A stretch of 64,000 nucleotides of DNA from Marinimicrobium alkaliphilum (GCF_003259155.1 NZ_QGMQ01000004.1:124001-188000); one strand, 5' to 3'. Numbered from the stretch's first letter, positions 24,371 through 33,643 are shown. Made by a program: numbers and translations. Notes: a model not told the origin generated them from the letters alone.

Positions 24371-25180
24371 ATGCACCAGACGGTCCAGTCGGCACAATCT
24401 GCTAAGCAGGTCCAGCCGCCCCAGCAGGTGACGTCAAACAATCCGGTGACGCCAAACCAACCGGTAGAGCCAACTCAAAACCGGCTCCTCGCAGCGTTGA
24501 CGCCTGACGTTCAACAACGAATTTTCCCCTACCTTGAAGAAATCTCCCTACCCCTGGGTAAAGTGCTCTATGAGCCTGGCGATAGGATGCGCTATGCCTA
24601 CTTTCCCACCGACAGCATTGTGTCACTCCTTTATGTGATGGAGAGCGGCTCATCGGCAGAAATTTCTGTGGTCGGCAACGAGGGATTGGTCGGGATCTCG
24701 CTCTTTATGGGCGGAGAAAGTACGTCCAGTCGCGCCGTGGTTCAGAGCTGTGGCACCGCTTATCGACTGCTCGGGCAACGCCTGATGGATGAGTTCAATG
24801 GCCACGGTCAACTGATGTCACTGACCCTGCGTTACACCCAGGCGCTGATTACCCAGATGGCACAGACCGCCGTCTGCAATCGCCATCACTCCATTGATCA
24901 GCAACTGTGTCGTTGGCTCCTGCTCTCCCTGGATCGGTTGCCGACGAACCATCTGCACATGACACAGGAGCTTATCGCCAACATGCTCGGTGTTCGTCGG
25001 GAAGGTGTAACCGAAGCGGCGGGACGACTGCAAAAACTCGGGATTATCGCGTACCGTCGCGGCCACATTCAAGTGCTGGACCGCCCCAAGCTGGAAGAGC
25101 TGAGCTGTGAGTGCTATAGCGTGGTGAAAGCGGAAACCGACCGCTTACTTAAACCCACATGCAACAAACACCGCTCATAG
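24371..25180 (+). CDS. Crp/Fnr-family transcriptional regulator
   Basis: A 269-residue regulator with AAGGAG nine bases before its ATG. A Gln/Pro-rich N-terminal tail (about 1-35) is followed by a cyclic-nucleotide-binding-type beta-roll (about 45-165, including LGKVLYEPGD and FPTDSIVSLLY) and a Crp-type winged HTH (about 185-250, LIANMLGVRREGVTEAAGRL). The beta-roll lacks the RxSx phosphate-binding loop of true cAMP receptors, and no FNR cysteines are present, so the signal is unknown. Proteins of this branch are common next to DUF-rich stress genes and may control the cluster 22.7-34.3 kb (inference). Confidence 0.9.
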   Translation: MHQTVQSAQSAKQVQPPQQVTSNNPVTPNQPVEPTQNRLLAALTPDVQQRIFPYLEEISLPLGKVLYEPGDRMRYAYFPTDSIVSLLYVMESGSSAEISVVGNEGLVGISLFMGGESTSSRAVVQSCGTAYRLLGQRLMDEFNGHGQLMSLTLRYTQALITQMAQTAVCNRHHSIDQQLCRWLLLSLDRLPTNHLHMTQELIANMLGVRREGVTEAAGRLQKLGIIAYRRGHIQVLDRPKLEELSCECYSVVKAETDRLLKPTCNKHRS

Positions 25181-25270
25181 CTGTCTACGCTTAGGCGCCA
25201 TTAAGGTCCGACAAGCCTTGAGTGTGGTTGCGCACAGACCAGGGACAACAACTTTTCTATTATCGTTGTT

Positions 25271-26320
25271 ATGGCGACTTCTTTGAAGACAATTATGGCG
25301 ACTAAACCGATACAGTCTGACCAGGCAAAGGCGCACCCGATGCAGAGGTGCCCGGATTGCAAGCATCCCGAATACGCCCCCGGCGAGCTCAGCGGGGTTC
25401 GTCATTTCTTCGGCAATATTTCCTTTGAAAATATGGCGCAGATTACCCTAGACGCCATTGGCGATGCGGTTCTCGTTATCGACCCCAAGGGCAAGGTCAT
25501 CTATCTTAATAAAGTCGCTGAAAAGCTGACTGGTTGGCAGAGTCATGAGGCGCTGGGGCGACCCATTGGACAAGTCTTTCTGATTGTCGATGGCATCACC
25601 CGTCAGCGTGCGATAAGCCCGGGGCAGAGAGCCATTCGGGAGAAGCAGACCGTAGAGCTCGCTCTTGGCAGCGTACTGATTCGCCGCGATGGAACAGATT
25701 TAGCGATTGAGGACTCTGCGGCGCCCATACTCAACCACCTTGGCGAGATAGAAGGCGCGGTTATTGTATTTCATGATGCTCGCCAGTCCGGTGCCGAGAT
25801 CCAGAAGATGAATCATCTTGCCCAGCACGATGCGCTCACGGGTTTACCCAATCGCGTACTGTTGATGGAGCGCCTTAATCACGCCATCGGCATGGCGAAA
25901 AGGCACCGAAAGAAGATTGCATTACTGTTTATAGACCTCGATTACTTCAAGGATATTAACGACTCCTTCGGGCATACTGTCGGCGATCACTTTCTACAGG
26001 ATGTCGCGGAAAAACTCGTCTCCTGTGTCCGAATCACCGATACAGTAAGCCGCCACGGCGGTGATGAATTCATGATTCTTTTGAGCGAGATCGAGGAACG
26101 AGAAGATGCGGCCCACATTGCCGAGAAACTTCTGGAGAAGTTTGCGGGCAAGCACTTGATCGATGGTCATGAATTACAATTGAGTTTGAGTGTTGGGATC
26201 AGCGTCTACCCGGATAACGGCGACGACGCTGAAACATTGATGCGAAACTCCGATGCGGCCATGTATAGTATCAAAGCCAACGGTCGAAACAGCTATCAGT
26301 TCTTTGGTGGTTACACCTAA
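25271..26320 (+). CDS. PAS-GGDEF diguanylate cyclase
   Basis: A 349-residue c-di-GMP synthase. A short N-terminus with a CPDC pair is followed by a PAS domain (about 55-175, beginning ITLDAIGDAVLVIDPKGKV) and a GGDEF domain (about 185-345). The active site is intact: RHGGDEFMIL, with LFIDLDYFKDINDSFGH binding substrate and metal, so it should be active. No RxxD inhibitory site is seen four residues before GGDEF (the residues are DTVSRHGGDEF). The start is uncertain: ATG at 25271, 25295 and 25340 are all in frame and none has a strong site. Confidence 0.9.
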   Translation: MATSLKTIMATKPIQSDQAKAHPMQRCPDCKHPEYAPGELSGVRHFFGNISFENMAQITLDAIGDAVLVIDPKGKVIYLNKVAEKLTGWQSHEALGRPIGQVFLIVDGITRQRAISPGQRAIREKQTVELALGSVLIRRDGTDLAIEDSAAPILNHLGEIEGAVIVFHDARQSGAEIQKMNHLAQHDALTGLPNRVLLMERLNHAIGMAKRHRKKIALLFIDLDYFKDINDSFGHTVGDHFLQDVAEKLVSCVRITDTVSRHGGDEFMILLSEIEEREDAAHIAEKLLEKFAGKHLIDGHELQLSLSVGISVYPDNGDDAETLMRNSDAAMYSIKANGRNSYQFFGGYT

Positions 26321-26327
26321 GTAGAAC

Positions 26328-27422
26328 TTACTCCGCCTCTTGCTGTTTACCGTCCTCAATTTTCTCATCGACCTGCTCCGCCTCTTCAGCGTCCGCACCC
26401 TCTTCCTCCTGCTCAAGTTCGGCACCTTCGGTCAGCCTCAATTCGATGTAAACCGGGAGATGATCCGACCCCCAGGCAGGCCCTGTCGCCATACGAACCA
26501 GTTTGAAATGAGCGGAGTGAAAGACGTGATCCAGCGGCCAGCGCAGAAAGGGATTATTGGCATGGTAGGTGTTATACATTCCTCGCCCGACGCGAGGATC
26601 GAGCAGACCACTGATGCTTTGAAACAGATTTGTGGTCGTTGACCAGGGCACGTCGTTGAAGTCTCCGGCAACAAGGGTCGGTCTATCGCGTTTTCCTACA
26701 TCTCTGCCCACAACCAGCAGTTCCGCATCCCGCTGGGTCGTCTCGGTCGCATACAGTGGGTTGGGCGGGTCCGGATGAACGAAGTGCATAAAAACCCGGT
26801 TACCCGACGCTAGCAACACCTGCATGTGCATCGAAGGAATGCTGTCTTTGATAATGTGCCGAATGTCAGGATCGATCAGCTCCAGCCGACTGTGCACCAA
26901 CATCCCATAGGTGTTGTCGAGTGGCCGCTTGAGCGTGTGCGGATAATTTTCTTCCAGCTCCCTCAGCGACGCCTCCCACCAGTCATCGGTCTCCATGGTC
27001 AAGATAACGTCCGGGTCATAATCGTCCACAAGAGCAAACAACGCCTCGGACGCCCTGTTATCCATTTGTACGTTTATGATCAGCAAACCGAGGGTACCCT
27101 CACCCGAGGGTGAGTCGGCGGCCAGGACCTGTTTGGGCATCAACACGGTGTACGGGAAGATCTTCACGAGCTGATACCCTACAGCCATTAGCAGAAATCC
27201 AAGAATAACTGAATCGTATAAGCGATGCTTTCCCAGCACGTAGAGATAAAGAGCAAAAAGAACGATGCCTGCTATGGCAAGCTGCTTTCGTGGAAAATCA
27301 AGAACACGAATCCACCAATGGTCAAAACGCAAGAGCGGCAGTGCCGTAGCGGTTATCAGCACCAACGCCAGAACGATCAGGGCGATTTTGGTCGGATTTG
27401 ACAGTATTTCTCGAAAAAGCAT
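26328..27422 (-). CDS. Membrane-anchored endonuclease/exonuclease/phosphatase-family protein
   Basis: A 364-residue protein. Three hydrophobic segments lie within the first 90 residues, then an EEP (DNase I-like) domain (about 105-325). Conserved residues are LLIINVQMDNR, Asp/Glu in VILTMETDDWW, the LVAGDFNDVPWS motif and the final GSDHLPVYIEL, with the catalytic His. The catalytic domain is predicted to face the periplasm. The C-terminus is a very acidic tail (EQEEEGADAEEAEQ). In this subfamily the substrate is unknown: nuclease, phosphodiesterase or lipid phosphatase are possible. It converges on the diguanylate cyclase gene with six bases between them. Confidence 0.85.
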   Translation of the reverse strand: MLFREILSNPTKIALIVLALVLITATALPLLRFDHWWIRVLDFPRKQLAIAGIVLFALYLYVLGKHRLYDSVILGFLLMAVGYQLVKIFPYTVLMPKQVLAADSPSGEGTLGLLIINVQMDNRASEALFALVDDYDPDVILTMETDDWWEASLRELEENYPHTLKRPLDNTYGMLVHSRLELIDPDIRHIIKDSIPSMHMQVLLASGNRVFMHFVHPDPPNPLYATETTQRDAELLVVGRDVGKRDRPTLVAGDFNDVPWSTTTNLFQSISGLLDPRVGRGMYNTYHANNPFLRWPLDHVFHSAHFKLVRMATGPAWGSDHLPVYIELRLTEGAELEQEEEGADAEEAEQVDEKIEDGKQQEAE

Positions 27423-27644
27423 GACTCACTACGTGGCGGCGGGGTAAATACATAGGCTAGAATAATGACAGCTAGCGTCGAAATGATCTGTTCGCCGGCA
27501 CACGTAAAGCCCGAAATGGCAAAATATGGACTTCTGTTCGGTGCCGCGCAGACAGGCGGTAGCATTTGCGAGAAACTTTTTGATACCAACCGGTGGAAGC
27601 CGAACGGCCCCCACCCGTGTCTCACCACAGCAACGGGGAATATC

Positions 27645-27911
27645 ATGAGTAAAGCAGCCAGTAGTGACCACGCCACCACCGACCACCTCTCTGAACGCGT
27701 CCACAAATCGGTTGATCACATCGCCGAGACCGCCGCCAAAGCCGAAGAGCGGATTCGTCATGAGGCCGAGGATGTCAGCCACAAAGCGAAGGAATACTCA
27801 GAAAAAACCGTGAGTTCAGTCACCGTCTTTGTACATGAAAACCCCCTGATGGCCTTGGGTATCGCCTTTGCCGCAGGTGCCTTGGTGACTGCACTGAGAC
27901 GTCGAACCTAG
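27645..27911 (+). CDS. DUF883 (ElaB/YqjD-like) family protein
   Basis: An 88-residue protein starting at the ATG at 27645, six bases after GGGGA. The N-terminal two thirds form an amphipathic helix rich in Lys, Glu and Ala with repeats such as AAKAEERIRHEAEDVSHKAK, and the C-terminus is a membrane anchor (NPLMALGIAFAAGALVTAL) ended by RRRT. This is the ElaB/YgaM/YqjD plan; E. coli members bind ribosomes and are made in stationary phase. Longer in-frame starts upstream (27465) add an unrelated-looking segment and I do not use them. It overlaps the next gene by one base. Confidence 0.85.
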   Translation: MSKAASSDHATTDHLSERVHKSVDHIAETAAKAEERIRHEAEDVSHKAKEYSEKTVSSVTVFVHENPLMALGIAFAAGALVTALRRRT

Positions 27912-28171
27912 TGTCTCGTCGTACGCAATTGAAACAGGAGGCCGCGCACTTGCGGGGTCGAATTGATCGTCGTACGTGGCTCATTCGCCGGCGTGTCGAC
28001 CTCCTGAGGAAACCGTTGCGGGCCCTGGTCCGCAATCCAGCCGCACTGCCCGCTGCCTTTGTCTGTGGGCTATTGGCCGGGCGGCTGTCGATATCCAGCA
28101 TCTACTGCGCTTATGGCGTGCTGACCAGCTTGGTAAACCAGGTGAAACCCGTATCGTCAGACACGCGATAA
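27911..28171 (+). CDS. Small basic membrane-associated protein, DUF883 partner
   Basis: An 86-residue protein with a GTG start that overlaps the TAG of the DUF883 gene by one base. The first 50 residues are strongly basic (many Arg), then a hydrophobic stretch AALPAAFVCGLLAGRLSI. It probably lies against the inner membrane. In related clusters the ElaB-like gene is followed by YqjE/YqjK-type small genes; this one could be a YqjK-like analogue, but I do not recognise the family with certainty. Translational coupling suggests the two proteins act together. Confidence 0.65.
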   Translation: MSRRTQLKQEAAHLRGRIDRRTWLIRRRVDLLRKPLRALVRNPAALPAAFVCGLLAGRLSISSIYCAYGVLTSLVNQVKPVSSDTR

Positions 28172-28283
28172 CTTAGCGGAAACGAAACTGAGCTTGTCCC
28201 AAAACAGCCGAGATCCCCATACTAATCCCGGTCACGATAAGCTACTATGGGAACGATATTCTGAGAACAAGCTTGGAGTTTGT

Positions 28284-28883
28284 ATGGTCACCACCGTCGA
28301 TGAATTCAATGTCTACACAAAGCTGCGAAGCAAGGCTGAAGCGCAGTTACAGTCGAGCGCACCACGCATAAGAGGCGACTGGTCGTTGGGCGTTGATGCC
28401 CTGCGCCTGCTCCACCGCCTGTCCAGCCACCCTGACAATGCCGATGACGCCCTCAAGCTGCTTCACGAACTGCAGGTTCACCAGGTTGAACTCGATGTTC
28501 AGAACGAGGAAATTGCCGCCAATGAGCGCGCACTGGCCGAGGATTTGAGCCTTTACCAAACCCTATTCGACGCCGCGCCCTTTGGCTATTTTCTCGTCAA
28601 TCTCGACGGCGATGTTATTCAGGCTAATTTTGCCGCCGCAGAACTTTTTGACCTTGATCGAGAGAGCATTGAGGGGGATCCCATCGATACACTCCTGCGC
28701 ACGCGAAGCCGGCCACAGTTGGTAGGCATGCTGGCGGAAGTCGTACGCAGCGGCACCCGCGATGCCTGTATCGTCGAGACCGACGGGCCAGAAGGCTCCC
28801 GGCACATGCAATTCGTGGCCAGCCTCTCGCCAGAGCGCACGCATATTTTGTTGGTTGTCCGCGAGTGCGTGGATGCCGAGTAA
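28284..28883 (+). CDS. PAS-domain protein, partner of CheB-CheR fusion
   Basis: A 199-residue protein starting at the ATG at 28284, which has GGAG six bases upstream; a TTG at 28194 would add 30 residues. A helical segment LHELQVHQVELDVQNEEIAANERAL (about 60-85; here quoted in part: LHELQVHQVELDVQNEEI) is a known linker motif in front of PAS domains. A PAS domain (about 95-195) follows, starting LFDAAPFGYFLVNLDG. No kinase or output domain is present. It is encoded 36 bases before the CheB-CheR fusion gene, and such single PAS proteins typically pair with that class of sensor. Confidence 0.8.
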   Translation: MVTTVDEFNVYTKLRSKAEAQLQSSAPRIRGDWSLGVDALRLLHRLSSHPDNADDALKLLHELQVHQVELDVQNEEIAANERALAEDLSLYQTLFDAAPFGYFLVNLDGDVIQANFAAAELFDLDRESIEGDPIDTLLRTRSRPQLVGMLAEVVRSGTRDACIVETDGPEGSRHMQFVASLSPERTHILLVVRECVDAE

Positions 28884-28919
28884 CACCGGACGCCCGTTTT
28901 ACCCCATGGAAGCTTTACT

Positions 28920-31469
28920 TTGACGACGACACGTATCTTGGGGATCGGCGCCTCTGCCGGTGGCCTGGCTCCGCTGGAACAGTTTCTCGCCCGAATTCCG
29001 CCCCACAGCCAGATGGCTTATGTGGTGGTACAGCATCTCGATCCCACCCATAAGGCGCTGCTCCCGGAGCTACTCCAGCGCGCCACGGTCATGCCGGTGC
29101 GCGAAGCAACCCAGGGTATGGCCATCGAACCTGACTGCGTCTATGTAATCCCGCCGAACAAGGAGCTGACGGTTGCCGACGGTTTGCTGAAGCTTGCCAA
29201 GCCCATGGAACCCCGCGGTATGCGTCTGCCCATCAACGTATTGTTCTCCTCGCTCGCCAGCGCCCAGGGCAGGCAGGCCATAGGGGTGGTACTGTCAGGC
29301 ATGGGCTCCGACGGAACCCTGGGATTACAGGCCATAAAGGCCGTAGGCGGACTCACGGCCGTGCAGCAACCGGACACGGCGCAGTTCGACGCCATGCCCA
29401 AGAGCGCCATCGCCGCAGACTGCGCTGATATCACTGGACCGCCCGGCGACCTGCCGTCCCGCATACTGGCATGCCTGGCCCAGGAGCCCCCCCCGGATGA
29501 CACGCCGGATGAGGTTTCGGTCGAGCCTGATGAAGAGTCTACGCCTTTAGAGCGTATTCTCCGTCTACTGCAGGAGCGTACTCGCCACGACTTTTCACTC
29601 TACAAACCCAGCACCTTGCAACGCCGCATAGAACGCCGTATGGCGATTCACGAAATCGCCAGCTTGACGGGGTATGCGGATTTTCTCGAGCGCAACCCGC
29701 AGGAAATCGACCTGCTGTTCAAAGAAGTGCTTATCGGCGTGACCCGCTTTTTTCGCGACGCCCAGGTGTGGCAGCAGCTCGCGGAAAGCACCCTGCCCGA
29801 CCTGCTGGCACGACAGCCCATGGAGCCGCACCTGCGTGCCTGGGTGGTGGGATGCTCAACCGGCGAGGAAGCCTACTCCCTGGCCATCGTGTTCGTTGAG
29901 GCGCTGGAAAAACTGCCCCACGCCCACGACTTTACCCTACAGATCTTCGCCTCCGACCTGAGCCCCGACGCGATCGCCACGGCGCGCCGCGGCCACTACC
30001 CCCTGGACATCAGCAACAGCGTCTCGCCAGAGCGCCTGGCGCGTTTTTTCAGTGCCCATGACGATGGCTACCAGATCAGCAGTGAGATCCGCGATCTGGT
30101 GTTGTTTGCCCAGCAGGATGTGGTACTCGACCCCCCCTTTACCCGGCTTGATCTGATATCCTGCCGCAACTTGCTGATTTACTTTGATCAAAGTCTGCAA
30201 CGCCGACTCATTCCCCTGTTTCACTACAGCCTGCGCGCGGGCGGTGTCCTGTTGCTGGGGAGTTCAGAGACGGTCGGGCGCTATACCCAGCTTTTTGCGC
30301 CTATTCAGTCCAAATTGCGACTGTATCGGCGCCAGGACAATGCCCAGATTCGCGACTCCCGGCTGCCGGTAAAGTCGTTTCCACCTCTATCATGGATAGC
30401 CAAGGAGCTTCCTGTGCCCCCCAGCAACTCACCCCCCGAGACAACGGACAACCTGCAATCGGCCGCAGACCAGGTACTGCTGCAGGTGTATTCTCCCGCC
30501 GCCGTGGTGGTCAATGATGAGGGGGATATCGTCTATATCAGCGGGCGCACGGGAAAATACCTGGAACCTGCTGCGGGCAAGGCCAATTGGAATTTTCACG
30601 CCATGGTGCGTGAAGGCCTGCGCTCACCCATCGGCAGTGCCCTACGCCAGGCTGTGGATCAAAGCGAACCGGTTCATCTTCAAGGCCTGCAGGTACAACT
30701 GCCTGGGGGCGCCACGCAGAGTGTCGACGTCATCGTACAGGCGCTCCGTGAGCCCAATAACCTGCGCGGCATGAAGATGATCGTGTTCAGGGATGTCGCC
30801 CCTCCCCGTGTCGGTCCCGAAGGCAAGAAAGACACACCCAAAACGGCCACCCAAAAGGCTCATGCCGCAGAGCTGCAACAGTGCCAGGATGAAATTCAGT
30901 TATTGCGGGAGGAAAACCGGGCATCCCGGGAGGAACTGCAGTCAGCCAACGAGGAGCTGCAATCAACCAATGAAGAGCTGCAGTCAACCAACGAAGAGCT
31001 GACCACCTCAAAAGAAGAAATGCAGTCCATGAACGAAGAGCTGCAAACCATCAACGCTGAAATGCAGACCAAGCTCGATGATCTCGCCCTCGCCCAAAGC
31101 GACATGAGTAACTTACTCAACAGCATCGAGATCGCCATTCTGTTTCTCGACCAGAATCTGAATCTTCGGCGTTTCACCGACCGGGCACAAAAAATCATCA
31201 GCATCCGCGAAGGCGATATCGGCCGCCCCCTCACTGATCTCACCACCTGCCTGCAATACCCGGACCTTCACGACGATGCCCTCAACACGCTGAGCACCCT
31301 GGCATTCTCGGAAAAACAGATCACGACCACCGACGGCCGCTGGTTCACGGTAAGGATCATGCCCTATCGGCGATTGGACAACGTCATTGACGGGGTTGTG
31401 ATCACCCTGCTCGACATCACCGAAACCAAGGAGCTGGAACAGGCCTTACGCAAGGATCTGGATGCTTGA
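28920..31469 (+). CDS. CheB-CheR-PAS fusion sensor protein lacking a kinase domain
   Basis: An 849-residue signalling protein starting at TTG (28920). The CheB methylesterase domain (1-190) has its catalytic triad: Ser in GASAGG, His in VQHLDP, Asp in GMGSDGT. The CheR methyltransferase domain (about 210-475) contains the S-adenosylmethionine motif VGCSTGEEAYSLA. After a PAS-like region comes a striking coiled coil (about 650-720) made of repeats of EELQS(A/T)N, then a PAS domain (about 725-840). Many relatives continue with histidine kinase domains; this one stops after PAS, so output may pass to the partner protein or to a kinase elsewhere. There is no receiver domain in front of CheB. It probably senses envelope or redox state rather than classical chemotaxis. 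Confidence 0.92.
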   Translation: MTTTRILGIGASAGGLAPLEQFLARIPPHSQMAYVVVQHLDPTHKALLPELLQRATVMPVREATQGMAIEPDCVYVIPPNKELTVADGLLKLAKPMEPRGMRLPINVLFSSLASAQGRQAIGVVLSGMGSDGTLGLQAIKAVGGLTAVQQPDTAQFDAMPKSAIAADCADITGPPGDLPSRILACLAQEPPPDDTPDEVSVEPDEESTPLERILRLLQERTRHDFSLYKPSTLQRRIERRMAIHEIASLTGYADFLERNPQEIDLLFKEVLIGVTRFFRDAQVWQQLAESTLPDLLARQPMEPHLRAWVVGCSTGEEAYSLAIVFVEALEKLPHAHDFTLQIFASDLSPDAIATARRGHYPLDISNSVSPERLARFFSAHDDGYQISSEIRDLVLFAQQDVVLDPPFTRLDLISCRNLLIYFDQSLQRRLIPLFHYSLRAGGVLLLGSSETVGRYTQLFAPIQSKLRLYRRQDNAQIRDSRLPVKSFPPLSWIAKELPVPPSNSPPETTDNLQSAADQVLLQVYSPAAVVVNDEGDIVYISGRTGKYLEPAAGKANWNFHAMVREGLRSPIGSALRQAVDQSEPVHLQGLQVQLPGGATQSVDVIVQALREPNNLRGMKMIVFRDVAPPRVGPEGKKDTPKTATQKAHAAELQQCQDEIQLLREENRASREELQSANEELQSTNEELQSTNEELTTSKEEMQSMNEELQTINAEMQTKLDDLALAQSDMSNLLNSIEIAILFLDQNLNLRRFTDRAQKIISIREGDIGRPLTDLTTCLQYPDLHDDALNTLSTLAFSEKQITTTDGRWFTVRIMPYRRLDNVIDGVVITLLDITETKELEQALRKDLDA

Positions 31470-31494
31470 CGATAAGACCGGTGCGCTGACGTGC

Positions 31495-31923
31495 TCACTT
31501 CTCTTCAGGGTGCGGTTTAACCGCACCCACAAGCGAGCGAGCAAGAATGACCAGGGTGTTGACACTTGAGCGGCTATTGCGGAACCTGAGGTCCCGCATG
31601 ACGCACCTGAGTCGCCAGAAGACCAGAGCCGCAAGCACCATATTCACCAACGCAACGGTCAGCAGAGCCCCCATCACACTGAAGGCCTGAAGGCTGGCCA
31701 ATGCCATCACCGCCGCCGCTCCGGCAAACAGCCAACCACCCACCAGCAGCATCGAAATAACCACCGTGAGTCCGATCATCACCAGGACTGTGTGCCCGAA
31801 TAACTTGGCTTCCACCACGATCAAGCGTGCTATGTCAGCGGACATGGCCCTCAGGATCCGGGCGATGCTCCAGGTGTCATCAGCCGCTTCCGTTGTTTTC
31901 TCAGAGGAATCTGTTTCGTTCAT
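31495..31923 (-). CDS. Holin-X/YqjE-like two-helix membrane protein
   Basis: A 142-residue protein. A hydrophilic acidic start (TDSSEKTTEAADD) and an amphipathic helix are followed by two membrane segments (about 46-72 and 78-108). The pattern matches the actinobacterial holin-X/YqjE superfamily (Phage_holin_3_6), in which no phage lysis role is implied. The gene overlaps the end of the AI-2E-family transporter gene by four bases (ATGA), so the two are co-translated. The 25-base gap to the convergent CheB-CheR gene holds nothing recognisable. Confidence 0.75.
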   Translation of the reverse strand: MNETDSSEKTTEAADDTWSIARILRAMSADIARLIVVEAKLFGHTVLVMIGLTVVISMLLVGGWLFAGAAAVMALASLQAFSVMGALLTVALVNMVLAALVFWRLRCVMRDLRFRNSRSSVNTLVILARSLVGAVKPHPEEK

Positions 31924-33107
31924 AAAGTGAGATCCTGCTGGTTGCTCAGTGCGTGTTCCAGGCTGGACTTGATCTCGCTCCAGATGGCAACAAAGAACGC
32001 CGTCAAGGGCACCGCGAGTACCATCCCGATAATGCCGCCCAGTGCCGTCCCCCAGAAGAACAGGGAAATCACCACCAGCGCAGGATGCAAGCCTGAGTGG
32101 TTGGCCATGATCTTCGGTGTCAACAGCCAGCTTTCAATCAGCTGCACGACCGCAAACGCCAAAAGCGCCAGCATCAGCAGCTGCACGCCGCCGCCATCCT
32201 CCTGTAGATAGGCCATGGGCAGGATGACCAGCAAACCAATCAAGGTGCCCAGAAACGGGACAATGTTCAGTAACCCCAACACCAGGCCCGCAAGAACGCC
32301 AAACTCCAGCCCGATCACTGTAAAGCACAGGGCGTATAAGGCCCCCATGCACATGGCGATGATCAATTGCCCCTGAAAGAAGGCGGTAACATAGCCTACG
32401 AATACATCCATGAAGTACAGCACTTTCTTTCGAGTGCGCTCCTGAAAAATGGAAAGCAGCTCAGATGCGTATCCACGAAGCGCTCCCCCGGAAAGCAGTG
32501 CAAAGAACAGAAACAGGGGGACAAAACTCATGGCCGCCAAAAGTCCGAGATAGGAGACGATGGTTTTTCCCGAGTCTCCCAGGACTGACGATGACTCTTC
32601 TCCGCCATTGTTGCTCTCCATTCTGCTCTCAATCATGGCACTGAGCTGGGGAAATGTAAAAGAAAAACGCTCCTGCCAGTTTGCCAGCGTCTCGGGTAAC
32701 ACCGTCATCAATTGCCCCGCCTGGCTGATCACAGTGGGCACGAGAAGGACGATTAAACCGCCAAAACTCGCAAAGAAGACCAGCAGTATTACCAGGATCG
32801 CCAGCAAGCGCGGAAAGCGGAGTCGACAGTGGAGAAACTCGACCACCGGGTAGAGCACCAGGGCCAGAATACCGGCGAGAGACAGTGACAGGAGGAGGTT
32901 GTAGAACGTACTCAGTACCCACCCCAATGACCATACGACGATCACGATCAGAGCGGTCAGTGTAACCAGGGACAACAGAACGGCGGTACAGCGAAACAGG
33001 CGAAGCTCAAAGGCATTGAACAGTCGCCTGTCCGGACGCGGTGCCGCAGGGTCGTTCTCGGCAGCCGCGTCCCCGACAACCCGAGGTTCCTCGACGTCGT
33101 GGGGCAT
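31920..33107 (-). CDS. AI-2E-family (PerM/YdiK-like) transporter
   Basis: A 395-residue inner membrane protein with about eight membrane segments, arranged in the family fashion: three to four N-terminal helices, a long hydrophilic loop (about 145-200) and the C-terminal block containing LNIVPFLGTLIG and the SGLHPALVVISLFFWGTALG segment, both family landmarks. The family contains the autoinducer-2 exporter TqsA and Na+/H+ antiporter-like proteins, so the substrate cannot be assigned. GGAG lies eight bases before the ATG. It is translationally coupled to the holin-X-like gene. Confidence 0.88.
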   Translation of the reverse strand: MPHDVEEPRVVGDAAAENDPAAPRPDRRLFNAFELRLFRCTAVLLSLVTLTALIVIVVWSLGWVLSTFYNLLLSLSLAGILALVLYPVVEFLHCRLRFPRLLAILVILLVFFASFGGLIVLLVPTVISQAGQLMTVLPETLANWQERFSFTFPQLSAMIESRMESNNGGEESSSVLGDSGKTIVSYLGLLAAMSFVPLFLFFALLSGGALRGYASELLSIFQERTRKKVLYFMDVFVGYVTAFFQGQLIIAMCMGALYALCFTVIGLEFGVLAGLVLGLLNIVPFLGTLIGLLVILPMAYLQEDGGGVQLLMLALLAFAVVQLIESWLLTPKIMANHSGLHPALVVISLFFWGTALGGIIGMVLAVPLTAFFVAIWSEIKSSLEHALSNQQDLTL

Positions 33108-33121
33108 TGCGGGCTCCTGCG

Positions 33122-33337
33122 CTAGTTAGCTGAGGATTTACCAAACAGCAGCATCCCAACACCGGCCGCCGCAGAGGCCGCACCCAAAATCACGAGCCAA
33201 GTGGTAGATTCGGTGAAACGACCGGTAAAGGCCTCTGACACCTGATCCCCCACGCTTTGGGACGACTGGTAGGCGAAGTATAGCAAAACAGCGCCTACAA
33301 CAAGCAGTATAAGAGCCATCACTCTGTTAATCGGCAT
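33122..33337 (-). CDS. DUF3185-family small membrane protein
   Basis: A 71-residue protein from the ATG at 33337, which has AGGAG seven bases upstream. Two hydrophobic helices (about 5-23 and 46-67) flank a soluble loop, QSSQSVGDQVSEAFTGRFT, which is the DUF3185 signature: a Q-S-x-S loop and GRFT(D/E)xTxW. Function unknown; common in stress gene clusters. It lies 14 bases upstream of the AI-2E-family gene on the same strand and 16 bases downstream of the CsbD gene. Confidence 0.85.
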   Translation of the reverse strand: MPINRVMALILLVVGAVLLYFAYQSSQSVGDQVSEAFTGRFTESTTWLVILGAASAAAGVGMLLFGKSSAN

Positions 33338-33353
33338 ATCAATCTCCTTTCGA

Positions 33354-33527
33354 TCACTTTTTCGCGTCACTGTCGTTCATATCACCCACCTTGGCTTGAC
33401 CTTTGCCGATATGTTTCTCGGCTTTTCCCTTGTACTCTTTGCCTTTGTCATCGGTCACCTTACCGGCAACCTCTTTGGTTTTTCCTTTCACTTCTTTCTT
33501 AGTACCTTCAACCTGATGCTTGTTCAT
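33354..33527 (-). CDS. CsbD-family stress protein
   Basis: A 57-residue protein from the ATG at 33527, eight bases after GGAGG. It is almost entirely hydrophilic and Lys/Gly-rich with the CsbD pattern: VEGTKKEVKGKTKEVAGKVT, then a second half repeat KGKAEKHIGKGQAKVGD. CsbD proteins are induced by general stress or phosphate limitation and are small and little-structured; their target is unknown. The gene is followed on the same strand by DUF3185 and the AI-2E-family gene, and preceded by the terminator of the PRC-barrel gene. Confidence 0.9.
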   Translation of the reverse strand: MNKHQVEGTKKEVKGKTKEVAGKVTDDKGKEYKGKAEKHIGKGQAKVGDMNDSDAKK

Positions 33528-33643
33528 GACACTGCCTCCAGATGACCGTGCTGTTTGGGTGAAGTTCCACGATAATCCAGTCTTCACCCCAGGTCTGTGC
33601 GTTGCCTAACGTAGTCCAGCGCCCCGGCTTATTCTGCCCGACC

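Noticed and set aside
27465-27644. Longer N-terminus for the DUF883 protein
   Set aside because: The 60 extra residues do not resemble the family, and the internal ATG at 27645 has its own ribosome site.
31495-31923. Phage holin and thus prophage remnant
   Set aside because: The family name is misleading: holin-X/YqjE proteins are chromosomal, and no other phage genes are nearby.
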